Positions 1-9,388 are shown, numbered from the stretch's first letter. The stretch: 15,555 bases of DNA from Chloromonas sp. AAM2 (GCA_004335635.1 QAXH01006399.1:9136-24690); one strand, 5' to 3'. Translations and numbers: made by a program. The notes: generated by a model not told the origin, from the letters alone.

Positions 1-161
1 CAGCCGCGTCCACGGGTGGTCAGCTGCAGGGGAGTACCAGCCTTGGCCACGGGTGGTCAGCTGCAGGGGAGTACCAGCCTTGGCCACGAGTGGTCAGCTG
101 CAGGGGAGTACCAGCCTTGGCCACGAGTGGTCAGCTGCAGGGGAGTATCAGCCTTGGCCAC
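1..161. repeat. 37-bp minisatellite, four full units plus a partial one
   Basis: Four near-identical 37-bp direct units occupy 14-50, 51-87, 88-124 and 125-161. Each starts with GGGTGGTCAGCTGCAGGGG or GAGTGGTCAGCTGCAGGGG and ends in CCTTGGCCAC. Units 3 and 4 share the GAGTGG start and unit 4 has one further C-to-T change. Bases 1-13 look like the degenerate tail of another unit, so the array continues off the left edge. It lies upstream of the splice acceptor at 265-266 and is therefore most simply part of an intron of the hydrolase gene. 37 is not a multiple of three, so the array shifts frame between units and is unlikely to be coding. Confidence 0.93.
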
Positions 162-266
162 GAAAACCAGGGCGTTTGCCAACTGCACCACAGTGCTTGC
201 TTGGCTTGACTTGTTCCCTTGCTGCTGCACCGCCCCACACCTCCCGCTGTCCCTTGTTGCGTGCAG

Positions 267-3200
267 GGTTCACACCGTGAGCCTGGGCCGGCAGCCGGAC
301 AAGCCGCTGATGCTGTTCTGCCACGGCTTCCCTGAGTTCTGGTACTCGTGGTGGGTGGACACACCCCGAGTATTTCTCACTGTCTTTCATTCGCCTCTCA
401 CTCTTGCCCCCGCTGAGCAGTCCCCCACAGACTAAGGGCCATGCAACAACAACACCGACACGCTAGTACTCATTATCCCACTCAGGCACCGCTCAGGTGC
501 CCGGGACTGTGACCTGGTTGTGTGTGGAACTGTCTGAGTTACCCAAGCTGACAACGTGCCACTGGCATGGGATGGCCTCAACAGCACAGCACAGGGGCAC
601 TGCGATCACCTGTACTGGGGTCCGAGTAATGCACGCAGTAGTGTTGAGCATCCAAGACTGTTTTCATGGCAATGGCGTTCGTGCCATGAGGGGCATCCTG
701 TGCACCATGCAGGCGCCACCAGCTGCAGCACTTCTCCCACGACTATGATGCAGTGGCCATGGACATGCGGGGGTATGGCCTCACGGAGAAACCGCCCGTG
801 AGTGGACGGACACCAGGCATTCCAAACAAGACTGTCTGCCTCGAGTGAGACCGTAACTTGCAATCTCCGGTCAATTCTGTGATCTGCCCTGTTTGGGTGT
901 TGTACGCCATGTCAGGAGCACGTGTTTTAATGACAAGCTTGCACGGCTGATTTTTGGCTGTTCATGTGTGTACCAGTGTACCACTTGAACCCATGTGCAG
1001 CGCTCTCTCAGGGACTAGCCAAGCATGCCATGCTAAAAGGAGGGCGGAGCTTGCAGTCCTTTCTGTACAAGTGTCATGTCAAGTGTCATGTCATTCCAGC
1101 AGTTGCATTCTTCCGCACAGCACACCCATGTCTTGGCAGCCAGTGGCCTGTTCCGCGCTTCCCGCTCCTCCATGCAGGGTGTGTCCTCGTACCGCATGGA
1201 CGTGTTGGCGGATGATGTGGCAGCTACCATCAAGGCACTGGGCCATGAACGCTGCGTGCTGGTGGCAGACGACTGGTGGGCTGATGGGGACATGCGGGTC
1301 AACTAGGGGGTGGGCTGATGGGGACATGCGGGTCAACTAGGGGGGTGGGCTGATGGGGACATGCGGGTCAACTAGGGGGTGGGCTGATGGGGACATGCGG
1401 GTCAACTAGGGGGGTGGGCTGATGGGGACATGCGGGTCAACTAGGGGGTGGGCTGATGGGGACATGCGGGTCAACTAGGGGGTGGGCTAGCTGATCAGGC
1501 ACCTTGGTGATGTGCACCAGCAGGAGGTCGCAACTCATGCATGTGGATCCACAGGGTGGGGCACAGGGGACATCAGAACCCACGATGGGGAGAAATCTCG
1601 ACAGCAGAGGCAACAGGGGAAGCAGATCAACAGGTACGGAAAGGCATGCTGGTCAGGCACAACGGTGAAGTGGACCAACCACACGAACAGCAACAGGCAT
1701 GTGGTTTGTGGCTGTACGAAACTATGGAGGGCCGTGTATGATCTGTGAGGACCATGTATGTCAGATTTTGGTTCATGTCCCCATTCATGTTCCTCAGTGA
1801 CCACAGCGCTATGCATGTGCAGTTGTGCCTGTTGTGCATGTGCATGTGCATGCCCTCAGGGGTCACCAGCACACCAGCGCAGGAAACTCAAATTGTCCCA
1901 GAACTGGCAAACATCTGTTTTTGTCCCCAGGGGTGCTATTGTTTCCTGGGTGGTTGCCGGCCGCTACCCACACCTGGTGGATAGGTTCGTGGCGGTGGCC
2001 GGGCCGCACATCGGCCTGTCGAGCATCAACATGGATACGGAACAGAAGAGTGGGTGGCATGCCTGCATTTACACTTGGTTTACGTCAAGGCACGAAATCG
2101 TGTGCGCTATGCTGTAGTATGGCTCAACATGCATGTTGTAGGTGTCAAGCACTCCCACGTTTTCGAGTTCCAAGATGGGATAGGAATTATGCATTAGGTA
2201 AATGCCCATATACACGAGCTGTGACGTGTGTGTGCTGTTGCGTGTTGACTGCTGCGCAGAGAAGTCGTGGTACATCGCCTTCTTCCAGGTTAGTGGGAGC
2301 CTTAACGCCTCGAGTTGCTCACACTGGTACACTTCTGGTAGCGTACCTGGATCTGTGATCTGCATGTATCTGCATGCCTGATTATGCGTCCTTTCACGTG
2401 AAGGATGCCACCTCTGTCTGTTTCTGGATGTTTTGCGATCGCCCCATGCAGACGCCTTACCTTCCAGAGCTGTTCTTCCTGAACAATGATCTCAAGTCGT
2501 TGGGCCACGTCTTCACACCCGGCACGCCCTGGGGGCCCAGGGTGCTTGATAGCCTCAAGGAAACGGACAGGGAGTGGAACAAGTGGGCATTCTCACAGCC
2601 AGGTACGCAACCCGAAGCAGCATGGATCTGGTTCTGGCTGCCGCGCAACTGGAGGTTTGCCACTGGCCACCCACAACTGCTTTGACTGGCTGGCATGAGC
2701 AGTGGCATGCAACAACGCAAGGCTGCCTGTCAACGCGGGTTGAGCCGGTTAACCGGTTTCTCCACTGCTACTGAGCTTCAGTTTCCAGCTGCACACTGTT
2801 CAAGTATCGCTAAGTTCTGCTTTCCTCCTGTGTTCCGGCCGCAGCAACATTTCCTGTCGCCATCAGCGGCATGCTCTGCAGTGCTCCAGTCTCTCAGGGC
2901 AATGGTGTTGCGTGTGATTGAACTGCTCTGTTAGATGCCAAGTGTACGGTTGAGGTGATGGTTTGTGCGCTGGACTGCTGTTGTCCCGCAGGCGCCGCCA
3001 CTGCCGCCATCCACTGGTACCGGGCACTCGCTCAGCACCTCACCTACGCGCCTGTACCCGAGGTAGGCTGCCCAAGGCTCTCTGGGTGCGGAAGGTTAGC
3101 ACCTGAGTACTTCTGGACAAGCCAGTTCTGAATGAAACGGGAATCTGTGCGCGCTGACTGACGCCAAGGATTACTTTCTGGTAAGTCAGTTCCCAGCAGC

Positions 3201-3829
3201 TCTGTGACAGAGCTGGGACACAGCTGTGCAAACCCTGCCTGTGCATCACCGTCAGAGTGCATCATCAAGCCCCCACCCTTTCCTCGCATGATTGCAGGTG
3301 TGGCGTGCCCTGAAGCGCCGCCTGCCCATGCCCGTGCTGGCCATCATGGGTGCCGAGGACTCGGCCATCGGGCCCTACCTCATGAGAAACCTAGCCCAGG
3401 TGCGAGGGGGAGGACGTGCCGCCGGGTAGCAGGGTGCATGCGCGCTTGCTGGCGCCTCACTTGGTGGATGATTAGCAACGCAGACTATACAATGCACATG
3501 CAATCGCTGAACAAGGGAAAAAGCAGGACTTTGATTTGAACAGGCAAGCCCCTGCTGAGTTGAGGGTGTCCGACCTGATTGCTCATCACGTGCCAGGGCG
3601 GGCACATCTAGGCCGGCTCAGGGTTGTGCTTCTGTTGGGCCAGTCAAACGCCACATGACCCAACATTCAGTTGACTCCATTGCCGCAGGTTGCCCCCGTC
3701 AGCGAGGTGCATGTGCTCGAGGGCAGCAGCCACTGGGTGCACTCGGCTGACGCGCCCGACAAGGTCATTGAGCTCATGACCAAGTTCTTGGAGAAGCACC
3801 CACCGCTGGCACCTAAGAGCAAGCTGTGA
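267..3829 (+). CDS. alpha/beta-hydrolase, epoxide hydrolase-like (5'-partial, nine visible exons)
   Basis: Predicted exons are 267-350, 713-797, 1178-1275, 1931-2049, 2260-2288, 2452-2602, 2992-3062, 3298-3399 and 3689-3829. All have GT-AG borders and matching phases, giving 292 visible residues and a TGA stop. Seen: the oxyanion motif HGFPEFWYSW (residues 19-28), DMRGYG, the nucleophile motif DDWGAIVSW with Asp88 split across an exon junction, SWYIAFFQ and HWYR supplying candidate cap tyrosines (Tyr133, Tyr198), Asp233 in GAED as catalytic acid, and His261 in SSHWVH. This order is that of soluble epoxide hydrolases and related dehalogenases, which open epoxides to diols through an Asp ester intermediate. 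Family members are about 310-340 residues, so probably 20-45 N-terminal residues lie off the left edge. The residue before the nucleophile is Asp instead of the usual His. The substrate cannot be read from sequence. A haloalkane or fluoroacetate dehalogenase is the main alternative. No targeting signal can be judged without the N-terminus. Confidence 0.9.
1277..1490. repeat. 34/35-bp minisatellite starting at a 5' splice site
   Basis: Six direct units lie at 1277-1310, 1311-1345, 1346-1379, 1380-1414, 1415-1448 and 1449-1482, followed by a partial unit (TGGGCTAG). Each unit starts TGGGCTGATGGGGACATGCG and ends in ACTAG plus a G run. Length alternates between 34 and 35 because the G run has five or six bases. 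The array fills the start of the intron between hydrolase exons 3 and 4 (1276-1930). The intron donor GT is at 1276-1277, so every unit repeats a copy of the donor context GGTGGGCTGAT. Confidence 0.95.
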
Positions 3830-4520
3830 GAGAGGGATGGTTGCCACACAAATGGCCCGGTTCAGCACGTTGCGAACAAGTTTTCAAGTGCTGAGGCGGC
3901 GGAAATTGTCCTCAACCTGAGCGCGGAAGAACTACAGTCAGTTGTTCTGTGTTGCTGGCAGCAGAGGCAACGGCAATTGGATATTCGAACCGTGCATAAT
4001 ATTGTGCATCTTGTATATTGGAGGTAATGTATGCCACCGTCCTTGGTGCTGAACATCGTATGGGTATCCCCCCGAACTGAAGGCCGGATCGAGCCGATCC
4101 ATGAGCATGAATATACGTTTTGCAACCCTCAGTTGGGCTTGGACTCCTTGGTGTTGAAGCGCGAGGAGTACGATCTTCAAACGCTTGTGAAGTGTTGGTA
4201 ACAATGTGTGCCCAATAACATTTCGAAGCATTTAGCGTGGAGCACCGCGTGAGTGCATTGAACTCCTGTAGTAGGACTGGATACGTCAGGTATCAGAAGT
4301 GACAGCTGCCCTCGGTAGCCTGTCTGATGTTGTCTAGTTTACAAGTCGTTTGTCAGGGGCCTGTCTGCGTGCTTTGTTGCAACTTGCACAGTCAACCTGT
4401 TGCCTTTGAAGTCGAAAATAATGGGGTCTCAGGCAATAGTGTGCCTATGTGACAGAGTCGTTGATCCCTAGTCTCGTCGCGTTGCTTTCCTGTTGCTATC
4501 TTGTAACTTGTTACACACGG
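3830..4520 (+). other. predicted 3' UTR of the hydrolase gene
   Basis: No protein-like reading frame or splice-bounded exon was found here on either strand. The first TGTAA on the plus strand after the hydrolase stop is at 4502-4506, which would give a 3' UTR of about 690 nt, in keeping with the long 3' UTRs of chlorophyte algae. The assignment rests on the motif and on distance only. Confidence 0.45.
4502..4506 (+). promoter_or_regulatory. candidate TGTAA polyadenylation signal, hydrolase gene
   Basis: TGTAA is the characteristic polyadenylation element of green algae, normally 10-20 nt before the cleavage site. This copy is the first on the plus strand downstream of the stop at 3829. A five-base motif is weak evidence alone. 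The support is its position opposite a minus-strand copy at 4603-4599. Confidence 0.4.
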
Positions 4521-4584
4521 CAAGTCGAAGACACGACACAGAGCGTGCACCACGCTGATGTATCTGCGCTCGAGTCAGGGCGCG

Positions 4585-5320
4585 TACTACGAGAACTGTT
4601 ACACGAAGGATTTAGCTAACAGCACTGAATAGTGGCATCTGAGGCCAGACGCAGAAGCTTCAAAACACAGTTCGATCAAACTCAACAAACCGTAATCAAT
4701 CGTCGCTCATCACCCACTGATGTCAGAATGTCTTGACAGCACAGTGAAGCCGCAGGTGCAGAGGCAGCATACTGCTGCCTATCTATTTCACAATAAGGGC
4801 ATACCAACCTGGCGCATACTGGGGACCATACTGGCCACGATGCCACCTTACTAGAGAGTGCTGTGCTGATGAGATTGTGCCCAGGAACGACGCCATATGG
4901 AAATGCAGTGTGTGGCAGAGACAGATGCGCTGACACACGACAGTTGGCAACTGTGCTCGTGTTTGTTGCTCTGGCATGTCAGCACTGCCGCCAACCAGCA
5001 GTTTGGCTAGGTTGAACCACCTGCTGAAGCAGCACAGCCAGGGAGCATATGGAATGCCAACTGGCGATGATGACCTGCCGATACAAAAAGTCACCTCCCT
5101 AAACAACACCGTCGGCATGCAAACCTGGGCAGCTAGCACTGAGACGAACAGTGCACACCCACTGGTATGCACACCACCTTGAGGCCCACACACTTGCCCC
5201 TTAGCTTTAGCATTCACAGTGCCGCAACAGGCAGGTCAATTCCAACACACTACAACCAACTGCGGCTGATAACAAGATGGAGAGCACGAGCGAGAACTGG
5301 AGCGCTTACAGTTTGCCCTC
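4585..5320 (-). other. predicted 3' UTR of the coiled-coil gene, with minus-strand TGTAA at 4603-4599
   Basis: After the predicted stop at 5323-5321 the minus strand runs about 720 nt to a TGTAA at 4603-4599. An earlier TGTAA at 5310-5306 would leave only about 30 nt of UTR and is less likely. Open frames exist here (minus 5217-4783, plus 4976-5182), but neither has clear splice sites or a recognisable protein family. If the coiled-coil gene has more 3' exons they would lie here. The AG...GT-bounded minus segment around 5083-5033 was considered and is unproven. Confidence 0.35.
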
Positions 5321-8300
5321 CTACATTGATGCACGACAGCCCATGGCCAACAGCGCACTAGTTGTTTTGAACAGGCTCACGAGCGCGATGGCAAGGGTGA
5401 AGAATGCAAGGAGATGTACAATGGGTGTTGGCTGGAGTTGAGACCGATCATGTGTGACATGTACTTTGGCAGTCTCATCATATGCCAATGTTCTTGGATG
5501 GATACAACAGAGTGTGTGGAAAAGAAAGAACGTTGCAGCGGGGAGGGGCACCCACATAATTGCAAGTTTAGCTTGTGACTTGGCCAGAAAACATAGAATT
5601 GACCTTGAACGTCATGGGCAACACTTGCTAGATCATAGCACCTGTAGCGCTACCTGCCCTCGTCAGTGCCAAGGAGACTAGCAAATCAGCTGGAGGCAGG
5701 ATGCATGGACGTAGGAATCCTACCTACATAACTGGTGGCCAGTGAGGTGGCCACCAGCGAGGCATTCCTTGAAGCAGAATGTCATTCAAGGCAAAGGATC
5801 CTCTGCTGCCCTACCGGTCGCCTATCATGAGACCAGATCAGAGCCGACCATCGACCGGACCTACTTCTGCCACGGCATTGATGGGAGAGTAGACTGGCTG
5901 GCCAGGCATCTGTACAGCCACTCACGGCATGAGGCCTGGAGAGCACTGTCCCATGCTCACTCGTGCGTGGATGCCGAGACCATTGTCCTGACTTCCTGTG
6001 ACATTTCATTGGCCATCCCCTTAGCCAAGACGCTCAGCTCCTGCAAACAATAGCACAGTTGCAGCCTGCTCGTGCATAGGCCCGGCATTGCGATCCTGTA
6101 ACCCTGTTCCATCAGCAGCCAGGTGTGCCATAACACCACTGGCTCACATGCCATGCCACAGTTCATCCATCCAACTACCGTATAGACCATATCTCATCCC
6201 GCAGTAAATAATTGACTGTTGGCGGGTGTGCGGTCCAAAACCCCTTCTTTGGCCTTTCGCAAAAAGTTTGCGGGGAATTTTAATGAATGTTTTTGACGCT
6301 GCGGGAAATAAAACGCCTTGTCTCGTCGCGTTGCGGGAAATGATACGCCTCGTCACATCGCAAAAACGACGATTTTTGCATTGGAACGAGTAGCTGTGTA
6401 GCTCCTAGCAGTGTTATAGCATGCATGAATCAAGAATCAACCAGTCTGACAGCCATTCAAATAGCCTTTCAGCTCAACAACACGGCTGTGGGAACGCTGC
6501 GCGAAATTACGTTGATGTCTGGCTGTGTCTGCGGGACGCCTGCGTGAAAAATAATCAATGTTCTGGTACGGGTGCGGGACCTGCGGGACCATTGTTAGTA
6601 AACGTCATTTTGCCCCCGCGGGATGAAATATGGTCTATACGGTATCCTACACACATGACACACAAGCACACTAACGCGCAATAATTGCCCTGAAAAATTA
6701 ACACAGCTCTTGCACAACAACCAGCATTTCCATACGCTAGCTGCTGTTGTCGCACCTCGATGAGTCCCTCTATGCTGCCCATTTGCGCAGTACGCGGCCG
6801 GCCCGTGCCGTTGGCCTGTCCCTCCTGTGCCGCACCACCGCTGCCTAATAGCGCAGGGCTGGACGGGGCCTGCGGGTGGCACACCATGAACAAAACACGT
6901 TTAGTAACACCCAGATGTTGGCATGAGTGACATCTTGCAAAACATTCACAAAAGAAGTGCCACAGGACAAGCAGCACAGGCTTCTCAGACACAAAACCAT
7001 GATGCATGAGCTCGGGCTCGTTAGTGCTCAACCGCAGGAGATGCTGCGGTCACCCACCGCCAATGCCCGTGATTGTGCCTCTGCCAGCTTGAGCTGCAGC
7101 TGCTTGCTCTTTTCCTGCGCCGCCTGGTATGAGTGCCTGAGGCGGCTGCGCTCGGCTGCGCTGGACTCCAACAGCTTGTAGCCGTGGGACAGCTCGGCGT
7201 CCTTCTCGGCAACAAGCCGCTGCAACACACAGGCCAGGCATCATGGTCACGAGCAAAGCGGTGGTGAAAGGAAGGACTTGCGGAAAAAGAACGTAAAACT
7301 TTGAGAATAAGGATCGTAAAACGAACTGAAAACTGGAGCAAGCGGTGCCAGCACTCTTTTATCAAGTTACGCCTGTGAATGGCACACGCTGCATACAGAT
7401 GGCACAAGTGTGCGTGCCCTTGTCTGACCTGCAGCAGGCCGATGTCTGAATCCAGCCTTTCCGCCTTCATGCGCCACTCGCGGTACATGTTCTCATACTG
7501 CGTTAGGTGGGCCACCTGTGGTGGGCGGGGCTCAGTGGGGACAGTAAGGAAGGCTATATGCAGCAGGGCAAAGGCAGCAGCAGCCACACCCATCACATAG
7601 CAAGGCTGGACCCTGGCCGTTGACAATAGAGCCCATGCAGTGACATCAACCAAGGTTGAAGGCTGCATGGCCGTGGGTCACCCGTGGCCAGTAACTGCGA
7701 GCACGAACCTCATCACGCCATTATGTGACCCCAAGCCTGGCATGCATTGGCCGACAAACCTGCTCACCTGCGATTGTTCCTTTTCAAGCTGCTTCATCAA
7801 CTGCTTTTGCATCTCAGTGGACCGACTGATCTGTTCATTTTGGTTACTGCCGACTGTCAGGGCCTGCGCAGGGCAAACGCAGGCATGCGTCACTGCCTTG
7901 GCCACACCCAGATCGAACAAATGCATGCCCTGCCCTTTGGCAATCCTGTGTTTGGCGGCCTCCAACATCTGCTTGTTGCAAACGATCTGCGCGCCGCCTC
8001 CAAACATCTGGCTGCTGAAACGAACCCTGTCCGTATTGTCCGTCCGCCTATGCCCCAACAACGAGTGCAGCATGACTGCAGCTTGGCAGCACACCACTGC
8101 AGCACAGCGTCCCATGCACCTGAGAGTCTGATGCCATGAAGGGTGCACCCGACCCGGGCGCTGCCATGGCCGGCCGGTACCTCCCCCGGCTGGGCATGGG
8201 GCTGACGGCCCGCAGCGGGATGGGCGTGGGCCGCCGGGGCTGGTCCCCTCCTGCCTCGTTCTGCACATCTCCCTGCGCCCGCGCTAACAGCTCCTCCGCA

Positions 8301-9388
8301 GCGTCACTGCACACCAACGGGACGACACGTGACACAAATAGGCGACGCTCCAGACAGTAGTCAAGAGTGTCGCAAGCACGTGGCAAGGAGGTCCAAACAA
8401 CAGTCATCTGATAGTTGCGGATTGCTGATGCAGGTGCTATGGAGCATGCAGTGGCGGTCGGGGGGTGCATTTGATTGCAAGCAGGTGCTGGTGTAACCCA
8501 TGGTGCATCGATGCCAGCAATTTCATTTCTTGCCACGCCATGATGGCATGTCCACAGCGCCAACTGGAACCTATGTGACAAGGGGGGTTATTCTTGCTAC
8601 AGGCATGTGACTCCTCCACTCACACATCCTCATGTGGTGAGATCATCATCTCCTCCATTGAGTTTGGATCGTTGGGGTTGAACATGAATACGCGCTGAGG
8701 TGGTCCCTGGGCGGGCGCATGCATGTCATCCGTCTGCATGCATAGCAGAATTGCAGACAGCAGCTGTTCGCCCTGCGTCTTTTGCTTGACAATGCAACTT
8801 CTGACGGGCATGTTCAGGATGAAGGCATGTAGTTATGGAGCTCGGTGCTGCAGGACTCAATAGCACACAGCTAGAGAACCATAACACCGTGCACGACCAG
8901 GGTTTCGGGAGCTGGTCCAGGTTGCAGCGCGCGTGCAGCGTTTAAAGGACTGCCAGGCGCTCTCACGCCAGATCAGATTGCCAGTCCGTCATCCCAGAGT
9001 AAAAAGGTGGGAAAGTAAAACCCCGAAGCGTTGACGAACTATCCTTGAGCGCATCCGATTTCGCAACAGTTCACATATGTGCGAGAAGACTAATGCACTG
9101 ATGGCACGCAATGCGTTTGTCTGCAACTACTGGCCCAGAGAATATTTACCTGGGCGGATGGTGGCTGTGGCCTGTTGCCTGAGAGTGTGCTGAGCTGAGC
9201 CGAGGTCACAGGGCTGCGAATCGTCCTGATGACTTGCATCCGTCGTGCGGCATGCTGCACGGGGCAGCCCAACACGAGTCAGCAGCAGGCGCTGAAGGGT
9301 TGAAGGCTGAAGCGCGCGAGGATTTGAAGTTGCATCGCCTTACCTGCTGCAATGGCGTGCTGCGAGTGCTAAACCGGAGGCCGTTCAT
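5321..9388 (-). CDS. unrecognised coiled-coil protein with transit-like N-terminus and possible C-terminal membrane helix
   Basis: Predicted exons on the minus strand: 9388-9344, 9254-9150, 8733-8624, 8306-8181, 8011-7768, 7515-7429, 7219-7058, 6869-6756, 6040-5961 and 5492-5321. Phases agree throughout and give 414 residues. Residues 1-50 have no Asp or Glu and are rich in Arg, Ser, Thr and Gln, like an organelle transit peptide. Residues 51-128 include FMFNPNDPNSMEEMM and a Pro/Arg-rich tract. Residues about 190-290 are Glu/Lys/Gln/Arg-rich and heptad-like (coiled coil). Residues 294-331 form a Gly/Ala/Ser linker. Residues 382-408 are hydrophobic (IVHLLAFFTLAIALVSLF) and followed by only a few residues. 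I do not recognise a family. Middle exons (8733-7058) are best supported, the first two and last one least. Alternatives are a start at ATG 8811-8809 without the two 5' exons, or a stop at 7030-7028 if the donor at 7057 is not used. Confidence 0.55.
5732..5757. repeat. 9-bp perfect hairpin in predicted intron 9
   Basis: CTGGTGGCC at 5732-5740 is the exact reverse complement of GGCCACCAG at 5749-5757, with an 8-nt loop between them. About 10 nt upstream is the near-palindrome GTAGGAATCCTAC. Both lie within the predicted intron 5960-5493 of the minus-strand gene. No protein or RNA family explains them. Confidence 0.6.
6178..6642. mobile_element. 465-bp non-autonomous DNA transposon (MITE) with 25-bp TIRs and TA target duplication
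   Basis: Bases 6178-6202 (starting CCGTATAGACCATAT) and 6618-6642 are 25-bp terminal inverted repeats with a single mismatch (24/25). Each end is flanked by TA (6176-6177 and 6643-6644), the target-site duplication expected of Tc1/mariner-type insertion. There is no transposase reading frame, so the element depends on an enzyme in trans. The interior holds a 32-bp imperfect direct repeat (6299-6330 and 6331-6362) and many GCGGG motifs, several close to the ends. It lies within the predicted intron 6755-6041 of the minus-strand coiled-coil gene. Without the element that intron would be about 250 nt, similar to its neighbours. Superfamily assignment is inferred from the TA duplication alone. 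Confidence 0.85.
6299..6362. repeat. 32-bp imperfect direct repeat inside the MITE
   Basis: Two 32-bp units share the pattern TGCGGGAAAT, then ACGCC, CTCGTC or TCGTC, and a closing TCGC. Each carries GCGGGAAA (6301-6308 and 6333-6340), the reverse complement of the E2F core TTTCCCGC. A third E2F-like octamer, GCGCGAAA, is at 6499-6506. Confidence 0.7.

Noticed and set aside
14..161. CRISPR-like array
   Set aside because: Units are directly adjacent with no unique spacers, and the surrounding genes are eukaryotic with introns. It is a tandem minisatellite.
16..435. Open frame reading through the 37-bp repeats into the hydrolase exon
   Set aside because: The same frame carries HGFPEFWYSW, but the repeat unit is not a multiple of three, a good acceptor (GTGCAG) precedes the conserved part at 267, and the frame ends inside the next intron.
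4976..5182. Plus-strand open frame starting MSALPPTSSLARLNHLLKQ
   Set aside because: It looks protein-like and ends near a GTATGC donor, but no partner exon in a matching phase was found and no family is recognised.
4783..5217. Minus-strand open frame of 144 codons
   Set aside because: Rich in Cys and Trp with no recognisable motif, no clear splice context for the whole frame, and it falls in the predicted 3' UTR. It could be revisited if the coiled-coil gene has further 3' exons.
5742..6053. Plus-strand open frame of 103 codons
   Set aside because: It overlaps the antisense exon 6040-5961, which has a strong acceptor (TTGTTTGCAG), a GTGAGC donor and matching phases with its neighbours. The plus frame lacks such support.
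7028..7057. Stop at 7030-7028 as the end of the coiled-coil gene
   Set aside because: A GTGGGT donor at 7057 in phase 0 leads to two further well-bounded exons in phase 0. The early stop is kept as an alternative in the gene entry.
7021..7668. Minus-strand open frame of 215 codons as a single coding exon
   Set aside because: Only the part at 7515-7429 is coiled-coil-like and splice-bounded. The continuation changes composition, and the following exon (7219-7058) is in another frame.
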